NCBI GenBank assembly: GCA_021160955.1
Contig: JAGHBM010000031.1
Location: 1 to 24,760, forward strand
Source: Candidatus Aenigmatarchaeota archaeon
Lineage (GTDB): Archaea > Aenigmatarchaeota > Aenigmatarchaeia > PWEA01 > JAGHBM01
DNA: 24,760 bases
Direction: 5' to 3'
Positions within the stretch are counted from its first letter, which is position 1. The number at the start of each line of letters is the position of its first letter. Below, piece by piece: positions 7,546-14,980 of this stretch. The position numbers and the translations under genes are program-made. Under the pieces are notes generated by a model, which saw only the letters and a program-made list of their open reading frames with translations, was not told where the DNA came from and searched no databases.

Positions 7546-7593
7546 TATTCGTTTTATTATGTCTTTAAACTGATTTGATTATGCGTGAAATTC

Positions 7594-7857
7594 ATGATAG
7601 TCAAAGTTAAGGTTAAGCCAAACTCAAAAAAGACTTCTTTGGAGTTGATTAAAGATAACAGCGGCATTTTTATTCTTGCAAAGATTAAATCGCCACCGGA
7701 GAAAGGAAAAGCGAACAGAGAACTCATTAGAGAGATGAAGAAGTTATTTGGAGACGTTAAACTTGTTTCAGGGGCTACCAAAAAAGAAAAGTATATAAAT
7801 ATTGAATTCAATACTAAAGAAATAGAGGATATATTTGAATCTAGAAAGAAAGATTGA
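7594..7857 (+). CDS. DUF167/UPF0235 (YggU-like) protein
   Basis: Small soluble protein of the DUF167 family (YggU fold), about 87 residues from this start. The signature VKVKPNSKKTSL near the N-terminus and SPPEKGKANRELI (about 34-46), followed by SGATKKEK, are clear. Function of the family is not settled. A GTG at 7585 would add three residues. I prefer the ATG at 7594 because TCTTTAAACTG (7562-7572) is a TATA box about 27 bases before it and no ribosome binding site is present. It lies upstream of dnaG on the same strand with a 75-bp gap. Confidence 0.75.
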   Translation: MIVKVKVKPNSKKTSLELIKDNSGIFILAKIKSPPEKGKANRELIREMKKLFGDVKLVSGATKKEKYINIEFNTKEIEDIFESRKKD

Positions 7858-7917
7858 TCATATTCATCTCTCATCACTCACTTTGAAAAAAGATGAATTC
7901 TTTCTAGGTTTAGCTGA

Positions 7918-7926
7918 AAGGAGGTG
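7918..7926 (+). promoter_or_regulatory. Strong Shine-Dalgarno of dnaG (fixes its start)
   Basis: AAGGAGGTG lies 6 bases before the ATG at 7933. The upstream in-frame GTG at 7924 is part of this ribosome binding site, so 7933 is the real start. One of the strongest Shine-Dalgarno sequences in a window where many genes look leaderless. Confidence 0.75.
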
Positions 7927-7932
7927 TTATTT

Positions 7933-9138
7933 ATGAGTAAGTTAGCTCAAGCAACATCAAAATATGTTATAGTACTCAAATTCAAATCAAAAGGTGTTGT
8001 GGAAAAACCCGATGTAATAGGGGCGGTTTTCGGTCAAACGGAGGGACTTTTAGGTCCGGATATGGATCTCAGAGAACTCCAGCGAACCGGTAGGATAGGG
8101 AGGATAGAAGTTGAGGTTCATAGTAAGAACGGAAACACAGAAGGAATAATTAAGATACCATCCTCTCTCGACACGAGTGAAACTGCCCTCATAGCAGCGG
8201 CGCTGGAGACCATTGAGAGAGTTGGTCCTTGTGACGCTGAGATAAAGGTGGAAAAAGTCAGTGATATACGGGCTGAGAAGAGAAAGTACGTAGTTGAGAG
8301 AGCAAAGGAAATTTTGAGGAATATGTTTGATGAGAATTTCACTGAAACACAGGAGATTGCAGAGCAAATAAAAGAGGCCGTTAGATCTTCAGAGGTCACT
8401 GAATACAAAGGCCTTCCAGCTGGGCCAAGTGTACAGACTTCTGATTCTGTAATAATATGTGAAGGAAGGGCAGACGTCGTTAAGTTGGTCAAGAACGGTA
8501 TAAAGAACGTAATAGCCATTGAAGGTTCCTCAGTACCAGATACGATCGTTGAATTATCGAGGGAAAAAATAGCCACTGTTTTCTTGGATGGCGACCGTGG
8601 GGGAGATCTTATATTGAAGGAAATGTTCCAAAAAGGAGTAGACATAGATTTTGTTGCAAGGGCGCCGAGAGGAAAGGAAGTTGAGGACTTGACTAAGAAA
8701 GAGATATACAAAGCGCTGAGAGATAAGATACCGGCAGATCAGATTTTGGACGAGAAGAACAACCACGGCGGCGACGACAAGAGATACGAAAGAAGACGAA
8801 ATGATACGAAACAGATTAAGGAAGTCAAAGAAGTAGAGGAAATAGATCAGAAAATCAAAGAAAAATTCAGTAGTGTGCTCTCAGAGCTCACGGGAACGAG
8901 GGCAGCGGTCCTGTTCGACAAGAATATGGAAGTAATTGGTAAGATACCGGTTAAGGAAATGTTCTCCACTATGAAGAGTGTCGAAAACATATACGCAATA
9001 GTCTTTGATGGGAGTGTGGATCAAAAGCTTTTGAATTTTGCATCAGAAAGAGGCGTGTCATACGTAGTTGGAATGACTTTAAACGGTAGAGTGAGAAGTA
9101 GGGGCGTCAAATTCTTAACCAAAAAGGATTTCAGCTGA
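7933..9138 (+). CDS. dnaG: Archaeal DnaG-type primase (Toprim)
   Basis: Archaeal DnaG homologue, 401 residues from this start. It has primase-like activity and is also known as an exosome-associated protein in archaea. The N-terminal region (KYVIVLKFKSKGVVEKPDVI) and the GQTEGLLG segment are characteristic. The Toprim domain shows the glutamate motif IICEGRADVV (E177) and the FLDGDRGG motif (D219, D221). A charged linker (about 273-303, NNHGGDDKRYERRR) leads to the conserved C-terminal domain. The start is fixed by AAGGAGGTG just upstream. It overlaps by 8 bp, tail to tail, a small zinc-ribbon gene on the other strand. Confidence 0.93.
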   Translation: MSKLAQATSKYVIVLKFKSKGVVEKPDVIGAVFGQTEGLLGPDMDLRELQRTGRIGRIEVEVHSKNGNTEGIIKIPSSLDTSETALIAAALETIERVGPCDAEIKVEKVSDIRAEKRKYVVERAKEILRNMFDENFTETQEIAEQIKEAVRSSEVTEYKGLPAGPSVQTSDSVIICEGRADVVKLVKNGIKNVIAIEGSSVPDTIVELSREKIATVFLDGDRGGDLILKEMFQKGVDIDFVARAPRGKEVEDLTKKEIYKALRDKIPADQILDEKNNHGGDDKRYERRRNDTKQIKEVKEVEEIDQKIKEKFSSVLSELTGTRAAVLFDKNMEVIGKIPVKEMFSTMKSVENIYAIVFDGSVDQKLLNFASERGVSYVVGMTLNGRVRSRGVKFLTKKDFS

Positions 9139-9262
9139 CGATAATTTCATCCTCTATTACAAACCCACAGGATGTACACCTTATCAGTATATTTCTTCCA
9201 TCGTCTTCAACCCTAACGGTATCTTTTCCACACTCCGGACATATCAATTCCTGGTGTCTCAT
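9131..9262 (-). CDS. 43-residue zinc-ribbon protein
   Basis: A very short gene. The minus strand encodes MRHQELICPECGKDTVRVED and continues to a second knuckle RCTSCGF, ending IEDEIIVS. Four cysteines (C8, C11, C29, C32) in C-x2-C pairs make a classical zinc ribbon with about 17 residues between the pairs. Such minimal ribbons resemble those of TFIIB/TFS and ribosomal proteins; a specific function cannot be assigned. A TATA box GTTTAAATC on the minus strand (9285-9293) lies 27 bases before the ATG, giving a leaderless start. Its stop lies inside the last codons of dnaG (convergent, 8-bp overlap). Confidence 0.7.
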   Translation of the reverse strand: MRHQELICPECGKDTVRVEDDGRNILIRCTSCGFVIEDEIIVS

Positions 9263-9330
9263 ATGGAAGATTTAAAAAAGGTGAGATTTAAACATTTATC
9301 TAAAAGAAAAGATATTTTGTAGTGGTTAAA
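9263..9330. promoter_or_regulatory. Divergent promoter region between zinc-ribbon and PINA genes
   Basis: The palindromic GTTTAAATC/GATTTAAAC at 9285-9293 can serve as TATA box for the zinc ribbon (start 27 bases away). CATTTATCTAAAAG (9293-9306) lies 25-38 bases before the PINA start. A weak GTGG ribosome binding site lies at 9322-9325. Confidence 0.4.
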
Positions 9331-11127
9331 ATGACAAAAGTAAAGAAAATTGTTCCAGACACATCTGCCATAATAAATGGGAAAATAAGTGAAATGATTG
9401 AAAATGGTGAGCTTAAGAGTGCTGAGATCATAATTCCCGAAATGGTTCTCGATGAGCTTCAAGCGCAGGCTAACCGTGGTTTAGAAATAGGTTTCATTGG
9501 TTTAGATGAGATAAAGAAATTGAGGGAGTTTTCCGAAAAAAAGAAAGGTATAACAGTTTCCATCGTCGGTAGACGCCCAACTGAAGAAGAGATACGGTTG
9601 GCCAAGAAAGGAAGGATAGATGCGCTCATAAGGGATGTTGCCGAGAGGAACAACGCTATACTATGCACGGCGGATCTCGTTCAGGCCGAGGTTGCGAGGG
9701 CCAATGGTATAGATGTATTATTCATAGAGAAGAAGGTAAAGAAGTTCCCATTTGAAAAGTATTTGGACAAATCTACAATGTCCCTACACTTCAAAGACGG
9801 TGCAAGGCCATTTGCCAAGAGAGGAAAGCCTGGAAAATTCAAACTTGTCGTCTTGGAGGATAGACCATGGAGTGAAAATGAAATCAAGAAGATGGCAGAG
9901 GATATAATCTACATCGCCCGTCAGAAGAGGGGGCAGTTTGAAATTCACAGACCTGGTGTGGATGTGATACAAGTCGGTGAATATCGAATAGCGATAACAA
10001 CTCCTCCGTTCTCAAGTGGGTATGAAATAACCGTAGTTAGGCCGATAGTAAAGTTGACTATAGAAGACTACAAACCATCTAAAAAGCTAATGGATAGGAT
10101 TGAGAAAAAAGCTGAGGGAATAATAATAGCCGGTTCGCCTGGCTCTGGTAAAACATCGTTTGCATCGAGCTTGGCGGAGTTTTATTTGAGGAAGGGAAAA
10201 ATTGTCAAGACTCTGGAATCACCAAGGGATCTCCAAGTTCCACCTGAGATAAACCAATACGGTTCCCTCGGCGGAAGTATGGTCAACTCTGCTGACGTTC
10301 TTCTCCTTGTCAGGCCCGATTATACCATATTTGATGAAATGAGAAATACATCTGATTTTAAGGTTTTTGTCGATATGCGGTTATCGGGTATAGGTATGGT
10401 TGGAGTCGTGCACGCATCCGATCCTATAAGCGCAATACAAAGATTTATCGGCAGAACGGAACTTGGTATGATCCCACATATAATAGATACGGTCATATTC
10501 ATAAAGGCCGGTAAGATTGAGAAGATATATTACCTTGATTTGAAAGTCAGGGTCCCAAGTGGCATGACAGAGGAGGATTTGGCAAGGCCGCTCGTTGAGA
10601 TAAGAGATTTTGAAACTGATAAGTTGGAATACGAAATTTACACCTACGGAGAGGAGAACGTCGTCGTCCCGGTTGAGGAAAGGCAAACTACTCCCGTTGA
10701 GGAGTTGGCAAAAAAGAAGATAATCGAGGAACTTGTCAAGTACGACAAGAGTGCGGAAGTCGAGATATCTGGCGGACGTGCCATAGTGAAGGTTTCAAAC
10801 AAGGTGATTCCAAGACTAATTGGAAAGAATGGAAAAAATATAGAAAAAATAGAAAAGAGACTTGGAATAAAAATCGACGTTCAACCAAAAGTCAAGACAC
10901 TCGGCAACGAGATCGAATTTGAGATTGGAGAAACCGGTGCATACGTGATATTATCGTTTGACAAAAAATATGTCGGCAAAAATGCAAACATATATGTTGA
11001 TGGTGAATATTTATTTACGGCAACGGTTGGAAAAAACAAAGAAATAAGAATATCTAAGAATTCTGTGTTAGGAAAGAAACTGATAGATTATATCGCGATG
11101 AAAAAGGATATAAAAGTATTTGTGTAG
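9331..11127 (+). CDS. PINA: PIN-domain, VirB11/PilT-like ATPase and KH-domain protein
   Basis: About 598 residues with three domains. The N-terminal PIN domain (1-140) has the acidic residues in VPDTSAI, IPEMVLDEL, KKGRIDALIRD and LCTAD. The ATPase resembles the PilT/VirB11 family, with Walker A AGSPGSGKTSF near 268-278 and acidic and His-box motifs (RPDYTIFDEMR, VVHASDP). The KH domain is near 485-535 (VIPRLIGKNGKNIEKIEKRL). This is the architecture of archaeal PINA, reported to act on Holliday junctions with Hjc/Hjm, a role in replication-fork repair. A GTG at 9322 would add three residues; I take the ATG. A small membrane protein gene follows after 9 bp. Confidence 0.9.
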   Translation: MTKVKKIVPDTSAIINGKISEMIENGELKSAEIIIPEMVLDELQAQANRGLEIGFIGLDEIKKLREFSEKKKGITVSIVGRRPTEEEIRLAKKGRIDALIRDVAERNNAILCTADLVQAEVARANGIDVLFIEKKVKKFPFEKYLDKSTMSLHFKDGARPFAKRGKPGKFKLVVLEDRPWSENEIKKMAEDIIYIARQKRGQFEIHRPGVDVIQVGEYRIAITTPPFSSGYEITVVRPIVKLTIEDYKPSKKLMDRIEKKAEGIIIAGSPGSGKTSFASSLAEFYLRKGKIVKTLESPRDLQVPPEINQYGSLGGSMVNSADVLLLVRPDYTIFDEMRNTSDFKVFVDMRLSGIGMVGVVHASDPISAIQRFIGRTELGMIPHIIDTVIFIKAGKIEKIYYLDLKVRVPSGMTEEDLARPLVEIRDFETDKLEYEIYTYGEENVVVPVEERQTTPVEELAKKKIIEELVKYDKSAEVEISGGRAIVKVSNKVIPRLIGKNGKNIEKIEKRLGIKIDVQPKVKTLGNEIEFEIGETGAYVILSFDKKYVGKNANIYVDGEYLFTATVGKNKEIRISKNSVLGKKLIDYIAMKKDIKVFV

Positions 11128-11136
11128 CGTGGACAC

Positions 11137-11355
11137 ATGACGTTACCAATATCGTTTATGAGTTTTGTTATAATAGTAATAGAACTACTAGTGCTGATTT
11201 TTATCGTTCTACACACGAAAAAACTAAGCAACCACACCAAACTTCTTGAGGATCATATAAAAATCATAGAAAAGCATACAAAAAATCTAGACAAACATGT
11301 GGCGGAAGTTGAAAAAGTGGTTAACAAAGTGTGTTACGGATACAAAAGAAAATGA
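11137..11355 (+). CDS. Small membrane protein with heptad-histidine coiled coil
   Basis: A 72-residue protein: one N-terminal membrane helix (about 8-25) and then a cytoplasmic-type amphipathic helix to about residue 64. Histidines occur at 26, 33, 40, 47 and 54, exactly seven apart. Leu30, Leu37, Ile44, Leu51 and Val58 are also seven apart, three residues before the next histidine, so His and Leu/Ile/Val occupy the a/d core of a coiled coil. The tail is VCYGYKRK. I do not recognise a family. It starts 9 bp after PINA and is probably co-transcribed; its end is 7 bp from the 3' end of the opposite-strand tRNA gene. A link to PINA is positional only. Confidence 0.65.
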   Translation: MTLPISFMSFVIIVIELLVLIFIVLHTKKLSNHTKLLEDHIKIIEKHTKNLDKHVAEVEKVVNKVCYGYKRK

Positions 11356-11379
11356 AAAACAGTGGCGCGCCCGAGGGGA

Positions 11380-11526
11380 CTCTCACGTAACCGCTATCCG
11401 TCTGACCCCTCCCTTAATTTTTGGTTGAGTGCTGTGAACTCAACAATGTCATGGCAAACCGAAGGTTTGCCCAAGATTGTTTCTTTGGAAGTACAGATAC
11501 TTTCTTTTTGAAAGAAAGGATCTGTT
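11380..11526 (-). other. 147-nt intron in the T-loop of tRNA-Arg (between positions 59 and 60)
   Basis: Splice sites are placed by a bulge-helix motif. Exon TTCA pairs with intron TGAG over 4 bp including one G-U. A 3-nt bulge AAA is cut AA|A, and a 3-nt bulge AGT is cut AG|T, restoring the loop TTCAAAT. No clear inner helix is seen, so this would be a relaxed motif. The intron folds into three hairpins: 11493-11525 (ACAGAT/ATCTGT outer, CTTTC/GAAAG inner), 11453-11471 (8 bp with a GAA loop on the plus strand) and 11424-11444 (7 bp). I see no box C/D pair and no reading frame. Confidence 0.75.
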
Positions 11527-11548
11527 TTTGAACCCCCGACCTACTGCT

Positions 11549-11560
11549 ATCCTCCATTGA
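11549..11560 (-). other. 12-nt anticodon-loop intron of tRNA-Arg (position 37/38)
   Basis: The minus strand reads TCAATGGAGGAT between A37 and A38. GGAG in the intron pairs with CTCC (positions 32-35) of the exon, the central helix of a bulge-helix-bulge. The 3' cut is ambiguous by one base. Position 37/38 is the canonical archaeal site. Confidence 0.75.
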
Positions 11561-11599
11561 TAGGAGGCAGTCGCTCTATCCAAACTGAGCTACGGGCGC

Positions 11600-11647
11600 A
11601 CGAAGACGTTGTATATTTTTTTATTCTTACAATTTTAAAAAGATAAT
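11600..11647. promoter_or_regulatory. Divergent promoters of tRNA-Arg and the nuclease-domain gene
   Basis: ATATTTTTTTATT (11613-11625) lies 23-35 bases before the plus-strand ATG at 11648, placing a leaderless start there. On the minus strand CTTTTTAAAATT (about 11631-11642) would start transcription some 11 bases before the tRNA. Confidence 0.4.
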
Positions 11648-12154
11648 ATGGCACATAAGCATAAAAAATCAATGAACTCGAAAAGTCCGTTGTTATTTTA
11701 TATTAGCCTGCTTGCTGTTTTAATACTTTCTTTATTTGCCCTCGCTGAGATTGACCAGTTGAGTTCCGATAATTATGTTCCCATAAACGTGTTGAATGTA
11801 GTTGGGAACACAGTGATCGTTGGGAACAACTGCACTGCGATAGTTGCCGAGACGTCAGAAGAGAGGGCAGCTTCAATCGAGCTTGGGAAGAGTGGTAAGA
11901 TAAACGTCAGGCCAAACAGCCATGACATAATAGCTGAAATACTCAACGGTTTCAACATAACTCTGGAGAAAATGACCATTGATAAGTTCTCGGATGGTAT
12001 ATATTATGCCACTATCTATTTGAAGGGAGGAAATAAAGTTCTCAAGATAGATGTTAAGCCATCAGACGGACTTGCAATTGCGCTTAGGACAAGAAGCCCA
12101 ATGTACATAAACAAAACCCTGTTGGATGAAATAGGCCAAAATATATGTAAATAA
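11648..12154 (+). CDS. Membrane-anchored bifunctional nuclease (BFN/DUF151) domain protein
   Basis: A 168-residue protein: a basic N-terminus (HKHKK) and one membrane helix (about 15-34), then a BFN domain. The domain is recognised by RPNSHDIIAEILNGFNITLE (about 87-106), DGIYYATIYLKGG and KPSDGLAIALRTRSPMYI. These correspond to the conserved family pattern of R-x2-THDL, FYA and RPSDALALA-R followed by P-I/M-Y. Nuclease activity has been reported for plant and bacterial members; here it is inferred. The positive-inside rule places the domain outside the cytoplasm, which is unusual for the family. A leaderless start is likely. The large surface-protein gene follows after 42 bp. Confidence 0.75.
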   Translation: MAHKHKKSMNSKSPLLFYISLLAVLILSLFALAEIDQLSSDNYVPINVLNVVGNTVIVGNNCTAIVAETSEERAASIELGKSGKINVRPNSHDIIAEILNGFNITLEKMTIDKFSDGIYYATIYLKGGNKVLKIDVKPSDGLAIALRTRSPMYINKTLLDEIGQNICK

Positions 12155-12196
12155 ATTTTTAATAATAAACTCAATTAAAACAAGATAGGTGTCGCG

Positions 12197-14980
12197 ATGA
12201 GAAAGAACATATTTACCACAACAATACTCGTGTTTTTACTGATTTCTTTCTCGTATGTATATGCACTCAATTCAACGAACGGAGAATTCGGCACGGATAA
12301 GTCTAAAATTTATTTGAATTGGACTAACAATTACACAGACTCTCTGGAAATAAACAATTTAAACACGACGAAAAACATAACAGTCGATATCCACAACACA
12401 TCACTAACACATTACATTACAAACATATCTTCACCAATTTTGGTAAAGGTTAACAACACGTATCAGAATGAGAGTATATTCATTCTGAATGGATCAAGCA
12501 ATACCACATTTTTTGAAGTTGGAAATGATTTAAGTCCTGGGAGGTATTTTGGGAAAATCGTTGTAACCGATTCCAGCGACCAAAATGAAAACTTAACAGT
12601 CGACGTTACTTTGGATGTGCCCCTAAATTTATCGACAGGAAAGGACTCTTTCGAGGGAAACGTGACGAACACGACGTCAAATTTCTTCTATTTCAACGTG
12701 ACATCAATTGAAGATATAATAGGGTTGTCTGTGAACGTATCGACCAATTCAAAACTTCTTAAGATAGACTTGTTCGACTCATCTGGAAATCTCAAAAATT
12801 CCACAGTTACGAACGGATCAACATCTCTCGATTACATATTTCCCGACTTTCCAAATAGTGATTCTTTGTGGTATTTGAAATTTTCAAACTCAACAACCAA
12901 CTGTACGATACCGTTCAATGCAACGATAGAACTCTTCAAACCGAGTTTAATGGTGAAGACCGATACATATCCGAATGGCACATTTGACAAAAACACGAAG
13001 GACGGTAGAGAGAATATAACATTCACGGAAAATTTAGGTTTCAATAAAACTATAAGTAAGTATTTCACAATTGAAAACCTCGCTGATTATAATCTAAGTT
13101 ACGTCGTCAACAGCTCGAGATATTTGAACTATTCCTCATCGTACATACCGTTTAGCTTTAATCTCTCGGATGGTATCATAATAACCGGAGACAAAAAAAC
13201 TGTTGAGATTAACTTCAGCATAAGCTCGGATGAAGCGGCTCAATCAGGAATCTATGGTGGTTGGATACTAATAAACAGTACCAACGGATATCCTTACAGA
13301 ATGTTCAACCTATCATTGTATGTGAATCTGACCGATCAAATAAGAGTGTCCCTTCTCAATGTGGCATCGGTCGACGGGGACAACTGGATAGAAGATCCAG
13401 CGCATGCACAAAACATTTCTTTCTATTCCAAGGTATTCCTGATCAATGGAACGGAGATCAAAGATTTGAACACCACGGACTTTTCCTTCTCACTATCGAA
13501 CATGAATAAAACCCACACCATATCATTTTCAAAGGTCAGTAACTATACTTCAGAGTTGTATTCTGGAGGAGAATATAAGGCAAACGTCACACTTCCTTCA
13601 AATCAACTTGGTGGATATTATAAACCACATCTCTCAGTCTCATATGAAGTTGGCGGAGCGACTCTCCACGGAAGTGTCCAGAACGGAACCTTGATAATAA
13701 ACGATAGTGCTTTATGGCTACAATCAGATGAGACGGACTTCACCATAGAGGAGGAAGATAGCGATGCGTTCAAACTCACTGTGACCAATTATGGTCCGAA
13801 AAAAGCTACAGGAAAAATAGAGATTGAAGAGAGTTGCACGGGATTCAGCATAAAGACGAGTGACCTGAAGAGCGGATGTGGGTCTGTTGAGGAGAGTAGT
13901 GGCAGCAGTCCTGGATTCAACATAGATGTATCTGAAGGTGAGACGTGTTGGTATGAATGGAGTTTTGATGCAGGAATGGTTTCATCTGATAAGGATTGCA
14001 ACCCTGTTTTAAAAGTAAGTGATCCCCATTTCAATCACATAGATATTGATGTTACCATTGAAAATGTTGAATCAAATCAACAACAAGGTGGAACTTCAAA
14101 TACGACAACAACGACAACCACTACTACAACAATTGGAAACGTGGCTGGCGAAATAAAAATAACTGGTTACCCGGCGATAGTCGAGGTCGTTCAAGATGAT
14201 AGTGAGAAATTTTCTTTAAGTGTCAAGAACGTTGGAAGCACGTCTCAAGAGGACATATCATTTTCAATTTTGGGAATTTCCTCTGAGTGGTACTCATTCA
14301 CACCGTCTAAAGTAGATCTCAATCCCAACGAAGAGAAGAGTTTTGATGTTACAATCTCACCACCAAAAGATGCACCAATAGGACCCATCAACGTGACGCT
14401 CAAGGTTTGGAATGATTACGTCAATGCAACAAAAGTTTCTTCTTTTAAGATATTACCATGCGAATCGGAGAAGATTAAGATAAACAGAACACTCGATGAT
14501 TATAGGTGGAATTACACGGAACTTAGAAACAAGATGTTGATATGGAGTAAAAAGTTCGATACGTCTGATTTGAATATGACTCTGAGATCCGTTAAGGAAA
14601 AATTGGATGAAGCCGAGAATTTAATAAACGAAGGTGATTACATATCAGCAAAAGAGAAGTTGGATGAAGTTAAATTTCTCTTATCAAAGGCGAGCGAGGA
14701 TGCGGACGAAATCAGATCCATTGAGGCACATACAACATCTTTGGCTGTTAAAATCGTTTGGATACTTGTTGGACTCGTTGCAATATCTATAATTGGAATA
14801 GTTATATATTTGTCTCTACCACCAAGAGAGATGTACAAATATAAAAGGACCATACCAAAAAAGATAAAATATAAGTCGCCATCTTCGTTCAACAATATTG
14901 TCCGGAAGCTTAAGATTTTCATAAGGTCTATTTTGTTGAAAATAAAATTGTTTTTCATGAGGAAAAAATATGCACTCTAA
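12197..14980 (+). CDS. Large N-glycosylatable surface protein with NEW3-type domain
   Basis: A 927-residue secreted, membrane-anchored protein. It has a signal peptide (about 1-23), then beta-rich ectodomain repeats with about 45 N-x-S/T sequons. A four-cysteine segment (about 545-600: ESCTG, SGCGS, ETCWY, KDCN) leads into a run of ten threonines (bases 14102-14131). A NEW3-like beta domain follows (about 652-755), then an alpha-helical stalk (about 765-835), one membrane helix (about 850-870) and a strongly basic cytoplasmic tail (KYKRTIPKKIKYK, KKYAL). COG1361-type S-layer-related proteins look like this. The Thr run is probably an O-glycosylated linker. Its stop overlaps the next gene by 11 bp, so the two are translationally coupled. 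Confidence 0.8.
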   Translation: MRKNIFTTTILVFLLISFSYVYALNSTNGEFGTDKSKIYLNWTNNYTDSLEINNLNTTKNITVDIHNTSLTHYITNISSPILVKVNNTYQNESIFILNGSSNTTFFEVGNDLSPGRYFGKIVVTDSSDQNENLTVDVTLDVPLNLSTGKDSFEGNVTNTTSNFFYFNVTSIEDIIGLSVNVSTNSKLLKIDLFDSSGNLKNSTVTNGSTSLDYIFPDFPNSDSLWYLKFSNSTTNCTIPFNATIELFKPSLMVKTDTYPNGTFDKNTKDGRENITFTENLGFNKTISKYFTIENLADYNLSYVVNSSRYLNYSSSYIPFSFNLSDGIIITGDKKTVEINFSISSDEAAQSGIYGGWILINSTNGYPYRMFNLSLYVNLTDQIRVSLLNVASVDGDNWIEDPAHAQNISFYSKVFLINGTEIKDLNTTDFSFSLSNMNKTHTISFSKVSNYTSELYSGGEYKANVTLPSNQLGGYYKPHLSVSYEVGGATLHGSVQNGTLIINDSALWLQSDETDFTIEEEDSDAFKLTVTNYGPKKATGKIEIEESCTGFSIKTSDLKSGCGSVEESSGSSPGFNIDVSEGETCWYEWSFDAGMVSSDKDCNPVLKVSDPHFNHIDIDVTIENVESNQQQGGTSNTTTTTTTTTTIGNVAGEIKITGYPAIVEVVQDDSEKFSLSVKNVGSTSQEDISFSILGISSEWYSFTPSKVDLNPNEEKSFDVTISPPKDAPIGPINVTLKVWNDYVNATKVSSFKILPCESEKIKINRTLDDYRWNYTELRNKMLIWSKKFDTSDLNMTLRSVKEKLDEAENLINEGDYISAKEKLDEVKFLLSKASEDADEIRSIEAHTTSLAVKIVWILVGLVAISIIGIVIYLSLPPREMYKYKRTIPKKIKYKSPSSFNNIVRKLKIFIRSILLKIKLFFMRKKYAL

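Larger units (their letters stand above)
11363..11599 (-). tRNA. tRNA-Arg(CCT) with two introns, CCA encoded
   Basis: The parts in order on the minus strand are as follows. Acceptor GCGCCCG (11593-11599), TA, D arm GCTC-AGTTTGGATA-GAGC, G26, anticodon stem ACTGC (11567-11571), loop C-T-CCT-A. After the first intron come A38 and GCAGT (11543-11547), variable loop AGGTC, T stem GGGGG (11533-11537) and loop start TTCAAA. After the second intron come T60, CCCCT (11374-11378), acceptor CGGGCGC (11367-11373), discriminator G and CCA (11363-11365). Removing 12 and 147 nt leaves exactly 78 nt with a perfect acceptor stem and a canonical TTCAAAT T-loop. The anticodon CCT reads AGG. Promoter candidates lie upstream at about 11612-11640. 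Without allowing for the T-loop insertion the gene looks truncated. Confidence 0.88.

Noticed and set aside
7498..7573. Box C/D reading of the RNA behind NAC (perfect ATGATGA at 7498, CTGA at 7570)
   Set aside because: The 66-base spacing lacks an internal D'/C' pair, and the boxes straddle the strong GC helix; the H/ACA-like fold explains the segment better.
8118..8711. 197-codon minus-strand frame inside dnaG
   Set aside because: Lies opposite the conserved Toprim region; no motif, promoter or ribosome binding site.
11380..11526. Small integrated element at the tRNA T-loop
   Set aside because: Tyrosine integrases do use T-loops, but there is no duplicated tRNA 3' segment, no integrase gene and only 147 bases; an intron restoring TTCAAAT exactly fits better.
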